A stretch of 8,034 nucleotides of DNA from an uncultured Bacillota bacterium (GTDB lineage Bacteria > Bacillota_I > Bacilli_A > RFN20 > CAG-826), in the NCBI GenBank assembly GCA_946623775.1, contig CAMORJ010000063.1, positions 1-8,034 of the forward strand. Reading direction: 5' to 3'. Below are positions 1 through 5,576 of the stretch, piece after piece; the first letter of the stretch is position 1, and the number at the start of each line of letters is the position of its first letter. A program made the position numbers and the translations under genes. The notes under the pieces are model-generated. The model saw nothing but the letters and a program-made list of their open reading frames with translations. It had not been told where the DNA came from and ran no database searches.

Positions 1-9
1 AAAAACAGA

Positions 10-26
10 ATGTAAATTTTTTACAT
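10..26. repeat. AT-rich 17-bp palindrome (possible operator)
   Basis: ATGTAAA (10-16) and TTTACAT (20-26) form a perfect 7-bp inverted repeat around a TTT spacer. Such compact symmetric sites are typical of dimeric bacterial repressors, but no gene on either side within the window is clearly controlled by it. It lies beyond the tRNA terminator and may serve a gene to the left of the window. A second, 12-bp palindrome (TTTGTTAACAAA) follows at 32-43. Either could be chance in AT-rich intergenic DNA. Confidence 0.3.
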
Positions 27-40
27 CTAAGTTTGTTAAC

Positions 41-66
41 AAAAACGCACCGCGTGAGCGATGCGT
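41..66 (-). terminator. Rho-independent terminator of the tRNA-Lys gene
   Basis: Read on the minus strand, ACGCATCGC (66-58) pairs with GCGGTGCGT (53-45) in a 9-bp stem with one G-T wobble and a 4-nt TCAC loop, followed directly by a run of five T (45-41, the last stem base included). It begins 14 nt beyond the CCA end of the tRNA, so it most simply ends the tRNA transcript. Confidence 0.85.
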
Positions 67-79
67 TCATTGCAATCCG

Positions 80-156
80 TGGTGGACCGTGAGGGACTCG
101 AACCCGCGACCCACTGATTAAGAGTCAGTTGCTCTACCAACTGAGCTAACGGTCCA
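80..156 (-). tRNA. tRNA-Lys, anticodon CUU
   Basis: The minus strand from 156 to 80 folds as a complete cloverleaf. The 7-bp acceptor stem TGGACCG/CGGTCCA is perfect. The D arm contains AGCTCAGTTGGTAGAGC. The anticodon stem ACTGA/TCAGT encloses the loop CTCTTAA, giving anticodon CTT, which reads the lysine codon AAG. The T arm carries the standard GGTTCGAGTCC. The 3' CCA is encoded (80-82). The gene stands alone with its own promoter (166-194) and terminator (41-66), so it is a single-gene transcription unit. Lysine identity follows from the anticodon. Confidence 0.97.
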
Positions 157-165
157 GCGCGAGTA

Positions 166-194
166 AGTATATAACTAGGTTATCGTTGTGGCAA
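166..194 (-). promoter_or_regulatory. SigmaA-type promoter of tRNA-Lys
   Basis: On the minus strand there is a -35 box TTGCCA (194-189), a spacer of exactly 17 bp, and a -10 box TATACT (171-166). The predicted start of transcription falls a few bases before the mature 5' end at 156, leaving a very short leader for RNase P to remove. The region just upstream (195-222) is rich in A/T tracts, which suits a strong stable-RNA promoter. Confidence 0.8.
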
Positions 195-223
195 GTTTTT
201 TCATCGATTTTTCCCAATCTTCA

Positions 224-240
224 TCCCGACATAGTCGGAA
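224..240 (-). repeat. Small hairpin between feo terminator and tRNA promoter
   Basis: CCGAC (226-230) and GTCGG (234-238) form a perfect 5-bp inverted repeat around ATA. On the minus strand it extends to 7 bp with a G-T wobble. No T-run follows on either strand, so it is not a convincing terminator. It lies in the roughly 95-bp gap between the feo operon terminator and the tRNA promoter, in which I see nothing else. Confidence 0.3.
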
Positions 241-288
241 TGATCGCTAAGGGAGGGAAAATAGCGGGGACGTGTATCAATATTCGGC

Positions 289-320
289 AAAAAGACGCCC
301 ACTTTTGAGATGAGCGTCTT
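289..320 (-). terminator. Rho-independent terminator of the feo operon
   Basis: On the minus strand AAGACGCTCA (320-311) pairs with TGGGCGTCTT (301-292) as a 10-bp stem with one G-T pair and a 9-nt loop, followed by a T-run (TTTTT, 293-289). It starts 10 nt beyond the stop codon of the HMA-domain gene, the last gene of the ferrous iron operon, and separates that operon from the tRNA gene. Confidence 0.88.
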
Positions 321-330
321 CCTGCTAAGG

Positions 331-594
331 CTATTTCTTTTTGAATAGGCCGAAGAGGCCTTTTCTTTCGTAGACGTACACTCGCACATCCTTTACGCGG
401 TATCCTTGCGCTTCGACGCCGGATTTCAGAGCACTCACATCGACATCGTCTTCGGCAATCGCCGTAGCCGTGTTTTTGCTATGGCTCGCTTTGGCTTTCT
501 TCACGCCAGGGACTTTGCGCAGTTGATCGCAGACGTGCGATTCGCACATCCCGCACATCATGCCTTCTACATTCAATACGACCTGAACCATCAT
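331..594 (-). CDS. Small heavy-metal-associated (HMA) domain protein, feo operon
   Basis: An 87-residue protein of HMA/CopZ-like ferredoxin-fold type. The N-terminal strand leads into GMMCGMCESHVC, where C14 and C17 form the family's metal-binding CxxC; C22 is an additional cysteine. The rest of the fold is present (VPGVKKAKASHSKNTATA, then SALKSGVEAQGYRV around residue 65). A positively charged tail (ERKGLFGLFKKK, residues 76-87) follows the domain and may touch the membrane. HMA proteins usually carry Cu+ or other soft metals; here the position as last gene of a feo operon suggests a role tied to iron uptake or protection from mismetallation, which is inference. The start ATG overlaps the upstream stop as ATGA; a second ATG follows at once (591), and the AAGAAGG ribosome site would fit either. 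A 10-bp-stem terminator follows the gene. Confidence 0.85.
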   Translation of the reverse strand: MMVQVVLNVEGMMCGMCESHVCDQLRKVPGVKKAKASHSKNTATAIAEDDVDVSALKSGVEAQGYRVKDVRVYVYERKGLFGLFKKK

Positions 595-791
595 TTGCCC
601 TTCTTCGCTTCTAAGCGCTTCTGCTTGCGGTAATAGGTAAGCATCCGCCGCGCGCTGAAACTGCTTTTGCAGTCGCAGGGATCGTCGGTGAAAAGGCTCC
701 TTTGGCCTTTTTTCCTGCGGCGCGCTTCAAAGAAGACGAAGCCCGCAAGATATAGGCCGATGCATACCGCGATGATGGTGGTTACGATCAT
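591..791 (-). CDS. FeoB-associated Cys-containing single-TM protein
   Basis: A 66-residue protein with one N-terminal membrane segment (about residues 2-21), a basic stretch (EARRRKKGQR, 22-31) that should place the tail in the cytoplasm, and a short Cys motif DDPCDCKSS with C39 and C41. Position directly after feoB, size, one TM segment and cytosolic cysteines match the FeoB-associated Cys-rich membrane proteins of Firmicutes, which occupy the place that FeoC holds in enterobacteria. Only two tail cysteines are present, fewer than in many relatives, so assignment is by architecture and context. The ATG lies 7 nt after the feoB stop. The only good purine-rich site (AGGAGG) is over 20 nt upstream inside feoB, so translation probably depends on coupling to feoB. 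Its TGA overlaps the next ATG. A chaperone-like or Fe2+-relay role is plausible but not shown. Confidence 0.75.
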   Translation of the reverse strand: MIVTTIIAVCIGLYLAGFVFFEARRRKKGQRSLFTDDPCDCKSSFSARRMLTYYRKQKRLEAKKGK

Positions 792-798
792 AATCGGA

Positions 799-3201
799 TT
801 AAGCCGCGAGGGCTTCCTCCTTTTTGGTCATTCTCCTGTCGTAGAAGTAGGCGCCGACATAGACGCCGACGATGACGGGGATGGTGATGGCAAGCGTCCA
901 AGTGAAGTCGATGCTGATATAGGTGAAGATGCCAAGCAAATACGAAGCGCCGACCCAGAAGAGCAATGTCCACTTGAGCTGTCCTTTAGGAAGCTCTGCC
1001 TTCGCCGTGGCGATGGAGGCAAAGCAAGGAATGGTCATAAGGTTGAACATGACGAAGGCATAGAAGCCGCCGACGGTGATGCCGGAAGCCTCGACGAAGC
1101 CTTCCAGATTGCCGGAAGAGACGATCGACAAGGTATCGGGGACGACTTCCTTCGCGACGATGCCGGTGACGGAAGATAGGGTATAGGCCCATGCATATTC
1201 GCCAAGCTGCGCGCTTCCGAATCCAAGCGGCACGAAGATAGGGGAGACAAAGGAGGCAAGTCCATGGAGAACGGTTCCGTTGTATCCGCGAAGAACCATT
1301 TCGACCTCCCCTACGTCTTCGATGGCCGGGAAGATTGCCTGCAAGGCATCGAGGTCTTCGCCTTCGATGGCTTCGGCTATCAAGGCGAGGGTATCGGCAT
1401 CCGTAACAGCAACGCCGTTATAGATGGCTTGCACCACTTCTTCGGGGTCGACATAAGTCCAATCCCAAAGCAGGTGGGTGAACGCCCAAATGAAGATGGC
1501 GGACAAAATGACGATGGTCGAAACCTTCTTGAGGTAATGCTTCACTTTGTCCCATATGTGGATGCAAAGGGCGCGGAACTGCGGGAGATGGTATGCCGGG
1601 AGTTCCATGATGAACGGCGGAACCTTCTCGCGCTGGGTGGTCCAATGCATCAAGATAACGGCCAGGATGGCGATCACCAAGCCGACGAGGTAGAAGCTAT
1701 AGGAGATGAGGACCGCATTCAGTCCGAAGATCTGCCCAAAGCATCCCGCGATGGCGGCCAGCAAAGTCATTTTGGCGCCGCAGGGGAAGAAAGCGATCGC
1801 GCGGATGGTTTGGGTGCGTTCCTTATCGGTGTTGAGCGTACGGGTATTGACCATGGCGGGGACACCGCATCCGTAGCCCATGAGCATCGGGATGAAGGCG
1901 CGGCCCGATAAGCCGACGCGACGGAAGATACGGTCGAAGATGAAGGCGACGCGAGCCATGTAGCCCGAATCCTCCAAAATCGAGAAGAAGATATAAAGGA
2001 CTAAGATCTGAGGCAAGAAGCCGATGACGGCGAACACGCCATCGATGATGACGGAATCGATGAATCCGATGGCCCAAGGCGCTGCGCCTGCGTTTTCCAA
2101 ACCCAGGTTGATCATATCGCCAAGCCATCCGGCGAATCCTTCCCATACGCCCGCTAAGATGACACCGATCGAATTGATGCCTCCCGCCGCTGCGACGGTA
2201 CCGTCTTCAGCTATTTCCGTTGCATGCCAGAATAGGCCTTCGAAATAGGCGTTGCCCTCAAAGCTGGAGCCGCCGAAGACGACGCCGAGCCTCCCGAGGA
2301 AGAGGAAGTCTTCCGAGAAGGTCAAGGCAAATACGGCAAGCAGAATAAGCAAGAAGATGGGGATGCCTGCCCACTTATTGGTGAGGACGCGGTCCACTTT
2401 GTCGGAAAGGGTGAGCTTTTCCTTCGCGTGGACGACCGCGCCTTTGCGGGCAACCGAGCAGTTCTGCGAAATGAATTGGTAACGCTCATCCGCCGAAATG
2501 GCATCGAATTCCACTTCGTCCGAGAGGATTTCGGCGATTTTCTTCGCCGCTTCGGGATGCGCTTCTTGTTCCAATTCGTCGGACTCAAGGAGTTTGACGG
2601 CATGGAAGACGGGGCTCGCAACGCCATCCTCTTCCATGAGTTTGACCGCCTTTTCGACAATGTCGGAATGCGCGGTCTTGGAAAGGACCGATTGTCCTTT
2701 TCTGGCGACGTTAGAAGCCTTATCGGCTTTTTTCATGAGCTCGTCGATGCCTTTGTTCTTCAAGGCGGAGACGAGCACGACGGGCACGCCAAGGCTCTTT
2801 TCGAGCTCGGCGACGTCGATTCTGACCCCTTCTTTTTCAAGAAGGTCGGTCATATTCAACGCGACGATGACGGGGACGTCGATCTCAAGCAACTGGGTGG
2901 TGAGATACAGGTTGCGTTCCAAGTTGGTCGCGTCGATGACGTTGATGACAAGGTCCGGTTTCTCATCAAGGATGAAGTTACGGGAGATAACTTCTTCCGG
3001 AGTGTACGGGGAAAGCGAATAAATGCCCGGGAGGTCAACGATTTTGGCCTCGACCCCATTATGCTTGCCTTTGTATTTGCCTTCGCGTTTCTCAACGGTG
3101 ACGCCAGGCCAGTTGCCGACATAGGCGGTCGCGCCGGTCAAGGCATTGAATAATGTGGTTTTGCCCGAATTCGGGTTGCCCGCTAAAGCAAACGTCTTCA
3201 T
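799..3201 (-). CDS. feoB: Ferrous iron transport protein B (Fe2+ transporter with G domain)
   Basis: An 800-residue FeoB that imports Fe2+ across the cytoplasmic membrane under GTPase control. The N-terminal G domain is intact: G1 GNPNSGKT (8-15), G2 region GNWPGVTVEKREG (29-41), G3 DLPG (56-59), G4 NMTD (116-119), G5 SALKN (145-149). A helical linker runs to about residue 270. The membrane domain shows family landmarks: FLPQILVLYIFFSILEDSGY (395-413), the conserved-Cys gate GYGCGVPAM (442-450), FFPCGAKM (471-478), GIVAKEVV (680-687) and IPCFASIATAK (724-734). Two long polar loops (about 297-345 and 583-645) enlarge it. An ATG at 3222 would give seven extra residues, but the ATG at 3201 is preferred: it has GGAGGG six bases upstream, starts directly at the G-domain strand (MKTFALAG), and overlaps the feoA2 stop as ATGA. 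Confidence 0.97.
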   Translation of the reverse strand: MKTFALAGNPNSGKTTLFNALTGATAYVGNWPGVTVEKREGKYKGKHNGVEAKIVDLPGIYSLSPYTPEEVISRNFILDEKPDLVINVIDATNLERNLYLTTQLLEIDVPVIVALNMTDLLEKEGVRIDVAELEKSLGVPVVLVSALKNKGIDELMKKADKASNVARKGQSVLSKTAHSDIVEKAVKLMEEDGVASPVFHAVKLLESDELEQEAHPEAAKKIAEILSDEVEFDAISADERYQFISQNCSVARKGAVVHAKEKLTLSDKVDRVLTNKWAGIPIFLLILLAVFALTFSEDFLFLGRLGVVFGGSSFEGNAYFEGLFWHATEIAEDGTVAAAGGINSIGVILAGVWEGFAGWLGDMINLGLENAGAAPWAIGFIDSVIIDGVFAVIGFLPQILVLYIFFSILEDSGYMARVAFIFDRIFRRVGLSGRAFIPMLMGYGCGVPAMVNTRTLNTDKERTQTIRAIAFFPCGAKMTLLAAIAGCFGQIFGLNAVLISYSFYLVGLVIAILAVILMHWTTQREKVPPFIMELPAYHLPQFRALCIHIWDKVKHYLKKVSTIVILSAIFIWAFTHLLWDWTYVDPEEVVQAIYNGVAVTDADTLALIAEAIEGEDLDALQAIFPAIEDVGEVEMVLRGYNGTVLHGLASFVSPIFVPLGFGSAQLGEYAWAYTLSSVTGIVAKEVVPDTLSIVSSGNLEGFVEASGITVGGFYAFVMFNLMTIPCFASIATAKAELPKGQLKWTLLFWVGASYLLGIFTYISIDFTWTLAITIPVIVGVYVGAYFYDRRMTKKEEALAA

Positions 3202-3437
3202 TTGGCACCCTCCATCTCGCATAGCACGTACTGAGCTTCGTCCTTGCGGAGCGATAACTCATATCCGCGAACGGTAAACTCCAAAGGATCGCCCATTGGA
3301 GCCTTTTTTCTAAGATAGACTTCCGCTCCAGGGGTGAGCCCCATGTCGAATAGGCGGTGGCGCACTTTGCCTTCGCCTTCGACTTTCACGATTCGGCCTG
3401 ACTCGCCAATCGCAAAATCACTCATGTTCTTTTGCAT
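3198..3437 (-). CDS. feoA: Ferrous iron transport protein A, second copy (SH3-like)
   Basis: A 79-residue FeoA-domain protein: a small cytosolic SH3-like beta barrel known to support FeoB, probably by contacting it and affecting its activity or assembly. Family features are the opening GESGRIVKVEG, the core RHRLFDMGLTPGAEVYLRKKAPMG (about residues 26-49) with the hallmark L-x-x-MG-hinge, and the closing strands LEFTVRGYELSLRKDEAQYVLCE. This copy is closer to canonical FeoA than the upstream one. The chosen ATG (3437) has a strong AGGAGGA site five bases upstream; an internal ATG at residue 5 lacks such spacing. Its TGA overlaps the feoB ATG by 4 nt, so feoA2 and feoB are translationally coupled, consistent with a stoichiometric partnership. 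Confidence 0.93.
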   Translation of the reverse strand: MQKNMSDFAIGESGRIVKVEGEGKVRHRLFDMGLTPGAEVYLRKKAPMGDPLEFTVRGYELSLRKDEAQYVLCEMEGAK

Positions 3438-3457
3438 GAATTCCTCCTCGATTTCAA

Positions 3458-3670
3458 TTAACCGACCATGATTCGGCTCGCTAAAGCGGAATCAAGGGCG
3501 ATTCGAGATCCTCCCAATACCAAAATGACCGAACGACCCTCTTTGGAAAGAAGGCGGACATTCGCGCCTTCCACCACTCCCATATCCCTTAAATGGCGGG
3601 TTGTCTCATCTTTGCCGTGGACATGGATGATTCTTAGATCGGTGTCGGTGTCAGCTAGGAATATTGGCAT
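3458..3670 (-). CDS. feoA: Ferrous iron transport protein A, first copy (SH3-like)
   Basis: A 70-residue FeoA-domain protein and first gene of the ferrous iron operon. It shows the core TTRHLRDMGVVEGANVRLLSKEG (about residues 23-45) followed by two strands (VILVLGGSRIALDSALASRIMV), matching the FeoA barrel without extra tail. Tandem feoA genes before feoB are common in Firmicutes; the two copies here are clearly divergent from each other rather than a recent duplication, which suggests distinct roles. The start at 3670 has GAGGG seven to eight bases upstream. The stop is 20 nt before feoA2. The codons for the first residues form one arm of an inverted repeat that brackets the ribosome site (3661-3699), which may matter for control. 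Confidence 0.92.
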   Translation of the reverse strand: MPIFLADTDTDLRIIHVHGKDETTRHLRDMGVVEGANVRLLSKEGRSVILVLGGSRIALDSALASRIMVG

Positions 3671-3699
3671 TGTTAATCCCTCTTTACTTTCGCCAATAT
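3661..3699. repeat. Inverted repeat bracketing the feoA1 ribosome binding site
   Basis: ATATTGGC (3661-3668) and GCCAATAT (3692-3699) are perfect 8-bp inverted arms 23 nt apart. The left arm covers the G of the feoA1 start codon and the next codons; the right arm abuts the -10 box of the feo promoter. As DNA it could be an operator around the transcription start. As RNA it would form a hairpin whose loop holds the Shine-Dalgarno site and start codon, but only in a transcript that begins upstream of about 3699. Confidence 0.45.
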
Positions 3700-3725
3700 C
3701 ATAGTCCGTTTTATGGTGGATTCAA
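3698..3725 (-). promoter_or_regulatory. Promoter of the feo operon
   Basis: On the minus strand a -35 box TTGAAT (3725-3720), a 16-bp spacer and a -10 box TATGAT (3703-3698) lie 28 nt before the feoA1 start codon, predicting a short leader of about 20 nt. An AT-rich stretch upstream, including the palindrome TTAATATTAA (3734-3743), could be an UP-like element or a site for an iron-responsive repressor. No sequence matching the classic Fur box is evident, so the mode of iron control cannot be read from the sequence. Confidence 0.65.
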
Positions 3726-3780
3726 GAGAAATGTTAATATTAATTTACTTATAATAAAAATGGGTGCTTCCGCGCAAAAC

Positions 3781-3809
3781 TTGCAAAAGGGAATGGGGGG
3801 CAATACAAT
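3781..3809 (+). promoter_or_regulatory. Promoter of pncB
   Basis: TTGCAA (3781-3786), an exact 17-bp spacer and TACAAT (3804-3809) give a near-consensus sigmaA-type promoter with a start predicted near 3816, about 35 nt before the pncB ATG. The -35 box sits in a direct repeat GCAAAACTT/GCAAAAGG (3774 and 3783, 9 bp apart). Between promoter and gene there is a small TCGAC/GTCGA hairpin (3825-3838) just before a strong AAAGGAGG ribosome site (3839-3846). Confidence 0.7.
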
Positions 3810-3850
3810 CAATCCAACCCGAAGTCGACTAATGTCGAAAAGGAGGCATT

Positions 3851-5047
3851 ATGAAGCTGGAGCCAATCATCCAATCGCTGCTCGACACCGATTTGTACAA
3901 GTTCAACATGAATCAGGTCATTTTCCACAAACACACCGATTTGGTTGGGGAATATGTATTCAAGTGCCGCAACGAGAACATCGTCTTCACCCCTGAGATG
4001 CTGCAGGAGATCAATGAGCAGATCGACCATCTGTGCACGCTGAGGTTCCGCAAAAGCGAATTGGATTATCTCCGCTCCATCCGCTTCTTGAAGGAAGACT
4101 ACATCCAATTCCTGCGCCTATACCATCCGATCCGCGATTACGTCGAAACCTCGCTTTCCGACAAAGGCGAGCTCAAAATCAATATACAGGGTCCGCTATT
4201 TTCGGCGATGCAGTTCGAAATCTACCTGCTTGAAATCGTCAACGAAGTCTACTTCCGCTTCCAATACGATTACGAAGAGCTTCTAGAATCCGCAAGAAGG
4301 AGGCTCGACCAAAAGATAAAGGATTTCAATTCCGGCAAATACACATTCAAGTTCGCCGAATTCGGCTGCCGCAGGAGGCTATCCAAGCAATGGCAGGACG
4401 AAGTCGTCAGAAGGCTATCCACCGAAACGAAGAACCTCGCCGGCACTTCCAACGTGTATCTTGCGATGAAATACCACCTCATCCCAATCGGAACCTATGC
4501 CCATGAATACGTGCAGATGTTCCAAGGCATCTCCAAAATCCCGCTCGCCTATACGAATTATTACGCCATGAAAGACTGGTATGGCGAATATCAAGGCGAT
4601 AACGGAACCGCATTGACCGATACCATCACCACCGATTTGTTCCTGCTCGACTTCAACCGCTCGATGGTCAACAACTATTCCGGCGTCCGCCATGACTCCG
4701 GCGATCCCATCGCCTGGGGCGAAAAGATGATCGCCCATTATCAAAAATACGATGTCTATCTCAAAGGAAAGACATTGCTATTCTCGGATTCGCTGGACTT
4801 CGATAAGGCTCAGCAGCTCTATGACCACTTCCACGACAGGATCAAGGTTGCCTTTGGCATCGGAACCTATGTCAGCAACGATACCGATGTCGAACCCCTG
4901 AATATCGTCATCAAACTGCAGTACGTCAACGGCAGGCCCGTCGCGAAATTAAGCGACGCCAAAGGCAAGGAGATGTGCCCAGACGATGAATACCTCAACT
5001 ACCTGAAGGCGTCGGTTGCCTATCGTTTGCACAGGGAAGGCAATTGA
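3851..5047 (+). CDS. pncB: Nicotinate phosphoribosyltransferase
   Basis: A 398-residue enzyme joining nicotinate and PRPP, with ATP hydrolysis, to give nicotinate mononucleotide, the first step of Preiss-Handler NAD salvage in the cytoplasm. The length and motif order match the E. coli/Salmonella PncB type (about 400 residues). Landmarks are the N-terminal LLDTDLYKFNM (10-20), FKFAEFGCRRRLS (166-178), AGTSNV (197-202), GTYAHEY (214-220) with H218 at the place of the phosphorylated histidine of this family, LTDT (255-258), SGVRHDSGDP (277-286) of the phosphoribosyl-binding region, FSDSLD (311-316) and FGIGTYVSND (335-344). No truncation or missing motif is seen. The start has AAAGGAGG four bases upstream. 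It is divergent from the feo operon with its own promoter and is followed two bases later by a small membrane protein gene. Confidence 0.97.
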   Translation: MKLEPIIQSLLDTDLYKFNMNQVIFHKHTDLVGEYVFKCRNENIVFTPEMLQEINEQIDHLCTLRFRKSELDYLRSIRFLKEDYIQFLRLYHPIRDYVETSLSDKGELKINIQGPLFSAMQFEIYLLEIVNEVYFRFQYDYEELLESARRRLDQKIKDFNSGKYTFKFAEFGCRRRLSKQWQDEVVRRLSTETKNLAGTSNVYLAMKYHLIPIGTYAHEYVQMFQGISKIPLAYTNYYAMKDWYGEYQGDNGTALTDTITTDLFLLDFNRSMVNNYSGVRHDSGDPIAWGEKMIAHYQKYDVYLKGKTLLFSDSLDFDKAQQLYDHFHDRIKVAFGIGTYVSNDTDVEPLNIVIKLQYVNGRPVAKLSDAKGKEMCPDDEYLNYLKASVAYRLHREGN

Positions 5048-5049
5048 CC

Positions 5050-5550
5050 ATGAGAAAAACATACATGATCGAAGGCTTTGGCGAGGTCAAGGTCGTCAGA
5101 GGCGAGTTCACGGGTCTTTTCAACGTTTGGCTAAACGGCGAGAAGCTGCAGCGGTTCGCCAAATACTCGTTCAGGTATTTGGGCGAAAACGGCGAAGCAA
5201 GATTCATTCTGATCCGCGGCAGCGTCTTCAAGGGCTACACGGTAGTCATTGAAGATATCGCTTATCCGTTTTCCGATGCGCTTCCCTGGTATTGCTATGT
5301 TCTTTCCGCCATCCCTTTACTATTGCCTTTGACTATTGGAAACATGCCAATTCTAGCCGAGCATGGCTTCTATTTCGTCGGCGGAGCACTAGGCGGAGCA
5401 GTCGGCGGACTGTTCACCGGTTTATCCTTAGGCCTAATGTGCATGCCTGAAAAATGGTATTTGAAAGTCCTTTATGGCATGCTGGCCATCGCAATATCTT
5501 TCCTATCCTGCTGGGGAATAGGAAACCTTATCGTTTCTTTGTCTCATTGA
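5050..5550 (+). CDS. Hypothetical membrane protein downstream of pncB
   Basis: I do not recognise this 166-residue protein. Residues 1-75 look soluble and rich in alternating strands (GEVKVV, FNVWLNGEKL, ARFILIRG, YTVVIEDIAY), suggesting a small beta domain. Three hydrophobic segments follow: about 79-98, 105-131, and 137-162. The middle one is a glycine-rich run (GGALGGAVGGLFTGLSLG) of the type that packs helices tightly. No signal peptide or catalytic motif is seen. The ATG at 5050 is two bases past the pncB stop and about nine bases from AGGGAAGG; an in-frame TTG at 5044 overlapping the pncB stop is spaced too close to that site. The coupling suggests co-expression with pncB, but a link to NAD metabolism or nicotinate transport is only inference; it is smaller than typical nicotinate transporters. 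Confidence 0.8.
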   Translation: MRKTYMIEGFGEVKVVRGEFTGLFNVWLNGEKLQRFAKYSFRYLGENGEARFILIRGSVFKGYTVVIEDIAYPFSDALPWYCYVLSAIPLLLPLTIGNMPILAEHGFYFVGGALGGAVGGLFTGLSLGLMCMPEKWYLKVLYGMLAIAISFLSCWGIGNLIVSLSH

Positions 5551-5576
5551 TGCGAAAACGCATACACGTCTCGCAT
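5550..5576. repeat. Small hairpins in the convergent gene junction
   Basis: ATGCG (5550-5554) and CGCAT (5559-5563) form a 5-bp hairpin with an AAAA loop; ATGCGA (5550-5555) can instead pair with TCGCAT (5571-5576). These lie in the 25-bp gap between two convergent genes. No T-run follows on either strand, so a standard intrinsic terminator is absent; the hairpin may still slow or end transcription from either side. Confidence 0.35.

Noticed and set aside
201..389. Minus-strand 62-codon frame after the HMA gene
   Set aside because: It overlaps the HMA gene's end in another frame and runs straight through the operon terminator at 289-320. No ribosome site or recognisable protein.
667..1179. 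Plus-strand frame of 170 codons across the feoB 3' end and the 66-residue gene
   Set aside because: Runs antisense across two well supported genes, with low-complexity DDDGDGDGK-like composition.
1264..1911. Plus-strand frame of 215 codons inside feoB
   Set aside because: Antisense to the FeoB membrane domain; the composition (D, G, E, R rich) mirrors reverse-complemented hydrophobic codons. No supporting signal.
2428..3153. Plus-strand frame of 241 codons inside feoB
   Set aside because: It is fully antisense to a clear FeoB G domain and its translation shows repetitive Asp/Phe/Gly content typical of a shadow frame. There is no separate ribosome site or family match.
3671..3697. Riboswitch in the feo leader
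   Set aside because: The predicted leader is only about 20 nt, too short for a known metal riboswitch; only the simple inverted repeat is present.
3809..4108. Minus-strand frame of 99 codons over the pncB start
   Set aside because: Antisense to the pncB N-terminus, which is strongly supported by motifs, promoter and ribosome site.
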